Virus record (IMG/VR): IMGVR_UViG_3300021181_000032 | Location: 1 to 29,340 of that record | DNA length: 29,340 bases | Origin: a virus | Strand: one strand, 5' to 3' | In this document: positions 25,308 through 29,340 of the stretch, in pieces | Numbering within the stretch: position 1 is the first letter of the stretch | Layout: the number at the start of each line of letters is the position of its first letter | Notes under the pieces: generated by a model | Told to the model about the DNA's origin: nothing | Seen by the model: only the letters and a program-made list of their open reading frames with translations | Database searches by the model: none | Made by a program: the position numbers and the translations under genes

Positions 25308-25910
25308 ATGCCAATCACAGAGCACAAGATAAGGTACCTAGTAACAGAAATCGCCAAAGACGTGGTAGAGATAGACAATATACTGTTTCATCTCAATATT
25401 ACGCGTGAGGAATACCTAAGACTTTCTGGTACTCGCGCTTTCAAGGAAGCGCTCGTAGTCGCGCAGACTGAATGGCAGGGCGCAACAAATACCCATAAGC
25501 GAGTTAAACTCAAGGCTGCGGCCATCGTCGAAGAACTGATTATGAAAGTATTCTTTGCTTGCACCAAAGACGACCAACCACTGAACTCTAAAGTGAAAGC
25601 ACTTGAGACCATTGCAAAAATCGGTGGTCTAGGCGCGCTTGAACCAGCGGCAGGCACAAGGGAAGGTACAATGGGGAATATTTTTAATCTACAGATAAAT
25701 TACTCCGAGGGTAATACAGAGCAAGTGCAATTGGGTGGCCCGATTGTAGATGTTGATGAGTACTCCGAGAGTAACGAAGACGAGATCAGCGATAATATCC
25801 AAGAACATGTCAACGAGAATAAAGTCTCTAACGCTCAAACTTCCAATATCCAATTTCATGGTTCATCCCTTTCGTCTGTATTTGCTAGCGATGACTTGGA
25901 ACCATTATAA
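25308..25910 (+). CDS. Terminase small subunit-like protein
   Basis: 200 residues, the only complete gene on the plus strand here. AGAGAG lies about 10 nt before the ATG. Residues about 12-55 (KDVVEIDNILFHLNITREEY) look like a helix-turn-helix, followed by a helical region (KLKAAAIVEELIMKVFFAC) and KVKALETIAKIGGLG, a phrase common in phage small terminases. The acidic C-terminal tail (150-200) would contact the large subunit. The small terminase recognises the packaging site. Two palindromes are read in the tail as NYSEGN and EYSESN. Its last 55 bases overlap the convergent gene. The call rests on the helix layout and the nearby large terminase. Confidence 0.72.
   Translation: MPITEHKIRYLVTEIAKDVVEIDNILFHLNITREEYLRLSGTRAFKEALVVAQTEWQGATNTHKRVKLKAAAIVEELIMKVFFACTKDDQPLNSKVKALETIAKIGGLGALEPAAGTREGTMGNIFNLQINYSEGNTEQVQLGGPIVDVDEYSESNEDEISDNIQEHVNENKVSNAQTSNIQFHGSSLSSVFASDDLEPL
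25700..25714. repeat. Dispersed palindrome copy 23
   Basis: TTACTCCGAGGGTAA, one change in the core, in the small-terminase-like gene and read as NYSEGN. Confidence 0.78.
25760..25774. repeat. Dispersed palindrome copy 24
   Basis: GTACTCCGAGAGTAA, perfect core, only 60 bp from copy 23 (centre to centre), in the small-terminase-like gene and read as EYSESN. This is the closest pair in the window. Confidence 0.85.
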
Positions 25911-26473
25911 GTAAGACGGGCGACGCTCATTTGCGCTTGAGTTAAGTTTTTATATTCTCCAAGTTTCTTTATATCAAGTTTCTGCATTTCATCATTTTTA
26001 CCAGAAGGCACCCACTCACGCTTAGATATAACCCATGTCTGCTTAGGATCATCGTACGAACTCGTTGCCACGTATGCACTATTTTCACCGGGCAACACAC
26101 ATATCCATAGTCTCTTATTGTCATGTATGCCATAATATTTCCACGCATTACCCCCAACAGTTATTTCGTTTCCCGCTGCAATGTCTTTTAATTTTTCTTC
26201 GTTGACTTCATAGCGCATCTCAATATGTTGCGCAACTTCCTGTGCTTCATATCTATTAAAGAACGTGGTTGCACCGAATTGTGGTGGCTCGCTACCAACA
26301 CGCCAACCCAAACTCCACTGCCACATTATCCCATCGTCAATACCGCTGACATTATATAGCCTTTCACGGTCTAAGCTATGAGCCTCCCATATTTGTTGCG
26401 TGTCACTATGAAGTCTACGCGCCCATTGTAGCTCTCTAGCACCGTATTGGTTTGGTTTAATTTTTACTTCCAT
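25856..26473 (-). CDS. Unknown protein, convergent with the small terminase
   Basis: 205 residues. AGGGAGAG lies 4 nt before ATG 26473. The protein has many tryptophans (QWARRLHSDTQQIWEAH, DGIMWQWSLGWRVG) and a charged C-terminal half; no domain is recognised. Its 3' end overlaps the last 55 bases of the plus-strand gene. The half-site GAGAGTAAC next to its start resembles half of the dispersed palindrome. Confidence 0.7.
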   Translation of the reverse strand: MEVKIKPNQYGARELQWARRLHSDTQQIWEAHSLDRERLYNVSGIDDGIMWQWSLGWRVGSEPPQFGATTFFNRYEAQEVAQHIEMRYEVNEEKLKDIAAGNEITVGGNAWKYYGIHDNKRLWICVLPGENSAYVATSSYDDPKQTWVISKREWVPSGKNDEMQKLDIKKLGEYKNLTQAQMSVARLTYNGSKSSLANTDERDEP

Positions 26474-26487
26474 GTTACTCTCCCTAT

Positions 26488-26521
26488 GCGTTTAGCGTGT
26501 ACGCGTAAACGCACATGCTTA
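26488..26521. repeat. 34-bp hairpin element, copy B
   Basis: Starts GCGTTTAGCGTGTACGCG; 31 of 34 positions match copy A at 21544-21577. It sits in the gap upstream of the 205-residue gene, next to another hairpin at 26527. Confidence 0.82.
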
Positions 26522-26526
26522 GAGTG

Positions 26527-26547
26527 GCGCAAGCCCTTCGGGCGCGC
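26527..26547. repeat. GC-rich hairpin
   Basis: GCGC-AA-GCCC-TTC-GGGC-GCGC forms two stacked 4-bp stems with a 3-nt loop. It borders the stop codon of the 104-residue gene. No T-tract follows on the minus strand; with copy B it may act as a transcript-stabilising or pausing structure. Confidence 0.6.
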
Positions 26548-26861
26548 TACTCGTCCTCATCTGTAAGTGTAGGGTCCGGCATGACAGAGCCTTGTGTATA
26601 TCGCTCATAGTTCAAGCGAAATGCTAATGTTGAGACCGCAGTGGTTAAACTATGTGACCAGCCATCAGTAAATGATAAAATTGTTTCAGTCGATCTACCC
26701 ATATCAGAGTCAGACTCATTATTCACAATAGCAAGAGCAAGACCCATCGCTTGTATTTTACCTGCCTTTGCATCGCGTAATGCTTCACGCAACAATATTA
26801 TAATGCGCTCATTTGGAGCCCACTTGGTCTCAGCTACTCTAAGAGTAATAGGGGTAGTCAT
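26547..26861 (-). CDS. Small conserved-looking protein, unknown
   Basis: 104 residues, one base after the preceding gene (TAACATG). It contains a helix (NERIIILLREALRDAKAGKI), a strand region (AMGLALAIVNNESD) and a C-terminal helix after DGWSHSLTTAV. This order resembles small unnamed phage proteins near terminase genes. The palindrome at 26834-26848 forms codons 5-9 (ITLRV). Confidence 0.68.
   Translation of the reverse strand: MTTPITLRVAETKWAPNERIIILLREALRDAKAGKIQAMGLALAIVNNESDSDMGRSTETILSFTDGWSHSLTTAVSTLAFRLNYERYTQGSVMPDPTLTDEDE
26834..26848. repeat. Dispersed palindrome copy 25
   Basis: CTACTCTAAGAGTAA, perfect core, in codons 5-9 of the 104-residue gene (ITLRV), so close enough to the start to act on initiation. 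Confidence 0.85.
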
Positions 26862-26862
26862 G

Positions 26863-27045
26863 TTATTTCACCCTGATACACACAATCTCAATACCGGGAG
26901 TCGTTAGACCCTTCATCGTCTTTTGAGCAACCTCGTTACACTCTTTTAGACTAACCTCGTGAGTATCTACCAAATAACTATGATCGCACATTAATGCATC
27001 AGGTGGTGCGATACACAATACAATTGCTACATACTTAGCCATCAT
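26863..27045 (-). CDS. Small protein, unknown
   Basis: 60 residues from ATG 27045 (a second ATG follows at 27042). GAGGG lies about 8 nt upstream and the large-terminase stop is 11 bp away. A longer frame would start inside the terminase gene. The N-terminus is hydrophobic (AKYVAIVLCIAPPDALM), either a buried strand or a weak membrane segment. Three cysteines, no recognised motif. Confidence 0.62.
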   Translation of the reverse strand: MMAKYVAIVLCIAPPDALMCDHSYLVDTHEVSLKECNEVAQKTMKGLTTPGIEIVCIRVK

Positions 27046-27055
27046 GACTTTTCCC

Positions 27056-28609
27056 TCAAGTCCAAGCCTTACTATTAAAGGGTGCGCGTCGTGCATGTCG
27101 CTCACGTGCTCTTTTAGTATAACCGTAGGCGTACGAGTATGCTTCCGCGCTCGACGCGGTCAAGCACGCATACTGTAACGCGTCCTGCACGTGAGACCAT
27201 GGTGTATCTTTTTCGGGGAGCGGTCTATCGGTCTCATATTTATTTTTAGGGTAACGGTACGCACCCAATAACCCTTCGACTAATAACGGACACTCATCCT
27301 CGTCAATTAATATTTTACCCTCACCCCTAACATTCCCAAGGAAGAACCCTTCCACTGCACCAACGCGTCTATCAATGTCGTTGCTTACTGCCGGAACATT
27401 AGGTAGACCCAAATGTGACAATAGGTTAAACTCATTCATCTCAAACAAACTAGACCGTGCAATACCGGCAGGGTCGCCAACAATAATGAACCTACGTCCG
27501 GCAAAGCGAGGTGTGGCGAGCGCAGGTTTAAGTTGTTCCTCAATGTGTTGACGCAGTCCCATCCCAGAAGTCGGTATCTCTTTTAGAACTAACAACTGAC
27601 CTCTATGTGTGAGTTGTGTTATAACGGCTCCGGGGTTCCGCCCAAAGTCTTGACCAATAATAAGCATTCGGTCGTCCACAGGCTCAAGGCCACGACGTAT
27701 ATGAAAATCATAAATAAAGCTCTCTCCATATACGGCAGAGCCAGAGGGATCTTTTCCGAAATCTGCGTCCACATAACGACGAATATAATCAGGGGTACCA
27801 GTCGCGACAAGCCGCTCATAATATTTGCGTCCCTGCGCTCGACGTATTTCTAAGTTCTTTTGTATTTGTTCTGGGCTTACTCCGGGAGTAGGGTCGATAG
27901 GAAGTATAACCGTGTCAGGCGTTTGCTCTAAGTGCTCAAGGTTCTCAGCGTTAGGCTCACGCCCTCCCGGTTGCCGAAATATCTCCCACTCACGCACTTC
28001 ACCCAATAGCCCACGTTTTATGAACTTAGCCCACGGTGCCATCTCGGGAGGCATATTGGTATCAGCCATTATGCCTTTCCACGTAGGCACACCCAACTCG
28101 TCGTTAGGGTATCGCCCACATCGCCCCGCGATGTCACTAATCAAGTCTATGTCGATCTCAATACACTCATTAATAAAAGCTGCCGTAAGGTTGGTACTGA
28201 GAAGGCGGCGCTTATCTTCTGGTTCGTCAAGAGGAACAAAAAGCCATTCCGAGTGAATATCACCCTCACGAAAATAAAGCGTAGATTCGGACACCCTCCA
28301 ATCAGCAATAAGGGCGTATCGCGATAATACGTCCTTAAGCACAGTATCCTTAAGTTGTTTGAGAGTTTGTCGGATGATCGCATAGCGTGTGAACCTTCTT
28401 GGGTTGTTAGGACGTACAGGGTCCTGAAACGCAGGCATCTGCTGTTTCATTCTCCGAGTGAGATCGACTAGTGAGCCGGTAGTTTTGCCAGACCCAACGG
28501 GTCCACATAGTAAACGCCCGAATGATTGTGACTGCATGAACCTACTAATAGTAGGGGGCGCATTATAAATAAACGTTCTTTCAACTCCGCTATATTGATG
28601 AGGTTTCAT
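27056..28609 (-). CDS. terL: Terminase large subunit
   Basis: 517 residues. The ATPase half has Walker A GPVGSGKTT at 36-44 and Walker B-like AAFINE at 143-148, with Glu148 as the catalytic acid. The nuclease half has QDFG (Asp321), VGDPAG (Asp379) and QDALQY (Asp476), the three acidic positions of the RNase H-like terminase nuclease. It pumps DNA through the portal and cuts it. The ribosome site before ATG 28609 is weak. The gene shares a minus-strand operon with two small genes upstream. One palindrome at 27877-27891 is read as TPGVSP. Confidence 0.95.
   Translation of the reverse strand: MKPHQYSGVERTFIYNAPPTISRFMQSQSFGRLLCGPVGSGKTTGSLVDLTRRMKQQMPAFQDPVRPNNPRRFTRYAIIRQTLKQLKDTVLKDVLSRYALIADWRVSESTLYFREGDIHSEWLFVPLDEPEDKRRLLSTNLTAAFINECIEIDIDLISDIAGRCGRYPNDELGVPTWKGIMADTNMPPEMAPWAKFIKRGLLGEVREWEIFRQPGGREPNAENLEHLEQTPDTVILPIDPTPGVSPEQIQKNLEIRRAQGRKYYERLVATGTPDYIRRYVDADFGKDPSGSAVYGESFIYDFHIRRGLEPVDDRMLIIGQDFGRNPGAVITQLTHRGQLLVLKEIPTSGMGLRQHIEEQLKPALATPRFAGRRFIIVGDPAGIARSSLFEMNEFNLLSHLGLPNVPAVSNDIDRRVGAVEGFFLGNVRGEGKILIDEDECPLLVEGLLGAYRYPKNKYETDRPLPEKDTPWSHVQDALQYACLTASSAEAYSYAYGYTKRARERHARRAPFNSKAWT
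27877..27891. repeat. Dispersed palindrome copy 26
   Basis: TTACTCCGGGAGTAG, perfect core, in the linker region of the large terminase (residues 240-244, TPGV). Confidence 0.85.
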
Positions 28610-28640
28610 TTTATGTAACTCGTCTGCGCTGCCGCTTGAC

Positions 28641-28889
28641 TCATGAGCTTTTCAACTTGTCACTTATATGCACAATAGTGTGCTCGTCGATACCACCTTG
28701 TACGAAGTCATATAGATGTGACTCGGTCTCCCCCGCAAATATCCATATGTCAATCGGTAGACCAATATCCTTGCCAACGATTTTGATGAACCCATCTAAC
28801 GGCTCAGCCCTGAGTTTATCAAGGTTCTGGAAGCTTAACCCAACCATCAGTATCTTTACATCATTTAGTGTGACTACACCTTTTAACAT
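28641..28889 (-). CDS. Small protein, unknown
   Basis: 82 residues. GGAG from the palindrome at 28897-28911 lies about 10 nt before ATG 28889. Alternating strands and helices (VKILMVGLSFQNLDKLRAE, then LPIDIWIFAGETESHLYDF) suggest a small alpha/beta fold. No family is recognised. It lies directly upstream of the large terminase in the same operon. Confidence 0.68.
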   Translation of the reverse strand: MLKGVVTLNDVKILMVGLSFQNLDKLRAEPLDGFIKIVGKDIGLPIDIWIFAGETESHLYDFVQGGIDEHTIVHISDKLKSS

Positions 28890-28896
28890 GACGGTA

Positions 28897-28911
28897 TTAC
28901 TCCAAGGGTAA
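28897..28911. repeat. Dispersed palindrome copy 27, at a gene junction
   Basis: TTACTCCAAGGGTAA. On the minus strand it encodes the last three residues and the TAA stop of the zinc-ribbon gene, and its GGAG serves the next gene. Confidence 0.82.
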
Positions 28912-29100
28912 AGGACGAAGGGTTGCAGTCATAGTGCGTATCTCTTGTACCTGTTCAGGGGTCAGGTCAGACATACTGTGTATCCATGTACAGACAGCGC
29001 ATCGCTCACGTACAAGCACCTGCTCAATGTCAACCGCGTCAAGGCACCACGAATAGACTGTTGACTTACAGTCTATGCAAATAAATTTTATTGACTCCAT
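28897..29100 (-). CDS. Small zinc-ribbon protein
   Basis: 67 residues from ATG 29100, chosen for GAGG 6 nt upstream; a frame 17 codons longer would begin upstream of the predicted transcription start. Two Cys-x2-Cys pairs (CIDC at 8-11, CAVC at 34-37) form a likely zinc-binding knuckle, and a helix (SDLTPEQVQEIRTMTATL) follows. It is the first gene of the terminase operon, next to the operators. It might bind DNA, RNA or protein; no specific role is shown. Confidence 0.7.
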   Translation of the reverse strand: MESIKFICIDCKSTVYSWCLDAVDIEQVLVRERCAVCTWIHSMSDLTPEQVQEIRTMTATLRPLPLE

Positions 29101-29126
29101 TGTTTCCTCTTGACTATTCCCTCTTA

Positions 29127-29146
29127 TTATGGTATGTATATCATAA
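29127..29146. promoter_or_regulatory. Operator-like site O1
   Basis: TTATGGTAT-GT-ATATCATAA is a 20-bp near-palindrome (one mismatched pair in the arms plus the centre). It covers the minus-strand -10 box and start site. Confidence 0.6.
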
Positions 29147-29168
29147 CACAACCGACATGGTTTGTCAA
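29140..29168 (-). promoter_or_regulatory. Strong sigma70-type promoter of the terminase operon
   Basis: On the minus strand the consensus -35 TTGACA (29168-29163), a 17-bp spacer and -10 TATGAT (29145-29140) are present. Transcription should begin near 29133, about 33 nt before ATG 29100. Confidence 0.85.
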
Positions 29169-29189
29169 TACACGCGTAGGTTGTATTAT
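29162..29189 (+). promoter_or_regulatory. Divergent plus-strand promoter
   Basis: TTGTCA (29162-29167) and TATTAT (29184-29189) are 16 bp apart. Its -35 box overlaps that of the minus-strand promoter, so the two would compete for polymerase. Confidence 0.6.
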
Positions 29190-29196
29190 GGTATAC
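29179..29196. promoter_or_regulatory. Operator-like site O2
   Basis: GGTTGTATTATGGTATAC. Its reverse complement matches 16 of 18 bases at 29136-29153, giving a dyad centred near 29166, on the shared -35 region. It contains the plus-strand -10 box. Confidence 0.65.
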
Positions 29197-29243
29197 TTTA
29201 CACTGAGGAACTCGTCCCTTCGATAAACTCAGGATGAAGTCAA

Positions 29244-29340
29244 GTGTTCATTTGTGCTTCCTGCCGCAACCGCCAGTTTTTCAATCTTCCCCCATGGGAG
29301 AACTGCAAAGACTGTAACCACGTACGCGCAACCCTCACGG
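29244..29340 (+). CDS. Zinc-ribbon-like protein, partial at right edge
   Basis: A frame from GTG 29244 is open to the window end (32 codons) and is preceded by AGGA about 9 nt upstream and by the plus-strand promoter. The residues include CASC at 4-7 and CKDC at 21-24, a paired Cys-x2-Cys layout like a zinc ribbon, with natural-looking composition between them (RNRQFFNLPPWEN). It would be transcribed away from the other zinc-ribbon gene. The rest lies outside the window. Confidence 0.55.
   Translation, partial: MFICASCRNRQFFNLPPWENCKDCNHVRATLT

Noticed and set aside
120-28911. CRISPR array or tandem repeat as explanation of the palindromes
   Set aside because: Spacing is about 1 kb and irregular, copies vary, and no spacer-repeat units or cas-like genes are present.
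120-28911. Palindromes as intrinsic terminators
   Set aside because: The stem is only six pairs, T-tracts are absent, and most copies are inside genes that must be read through.
29229-29340. Minus-strand frame at the right edge ending near 29229
   Set aside because: It is a short fragment with no recognisable sequence; the plus-strand frame with paired Cys-x2-Cys motifs is more convincing.

Overview
This window is the packaging and structural region of a tailed double-stranded DNA phage, most likely a podovirus (short-tailed). The evidence is a large terminase with Walker A and nuclease motifs, a small-terminase-like protein, a portal, a scaffold followed by a major capsid protein, adaptor and nozzle-like tail proteins, a collagen-like fibre, a signal-peptide-bearing spike-like protein, and a run of large low-complexity virion proteins. 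One of those carries a phage-tail-lysozyme-like domain. Shine-Dalgarno sites and sigma70-type promoters point to a bacterial host, and the lysozyme domain and signal peptides suit a Gram-negative one. The host cannot be named from this sequence.

I count 31 genes: 29 on the minus strand and 2 on the plus strand. Read in the direction of transcription (right to left), a strong divergent promoter near 29150 drives two small genes, the large terminase and three small unknowns. The small-terminase-like gene at 25308-25910 runs the other way with its own promoter. A GC-rich hairpin with a T-rich tail then precedes the portal. After it come small accessory genes (22.7-19.5 kb), scaffold, capsid, an intrinsic terminator, adaptor proteins, a spike module (16.1-11.5 kb), nozzle-like protein, fibre, a GNAT-fold protein like T7 gp13, and three large probable ejection proteins. 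The last is cut by the left edge. The order matches the T7/P22 plan of packaging, portal, scaffold, capsid, tail, internal proteins.

The most striking signal is a dispersed 15-bp quasi-palindrome, consensus TTACTCYNRGAGTAA. About 28 copies lie at roughly 1-kb intervals on both sides of and inside genes. Fifteen keep a perfect ACTCYNRGAGT core, where simple equal-base arithmetic predicts about 0.1. Between genes the copy often joins the stop codon of one gene to the Shine-Dalgarno of the next. Inside genes it is read as TPGV-like or YSGS-like peptides. The spike gene body is the one long stretch without a clear copy.

A second system is a set of TTAWGGTATAC-type operators. Two lie symmetrically around a back-to-back promoter pair at 29127-29196, and a perfect 26-bp palindrome of the same type sits at the predicted start of small-terminase transcription. 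A third repeat family is a 34-bp hairpin element found twice, at 21544 and 26488.
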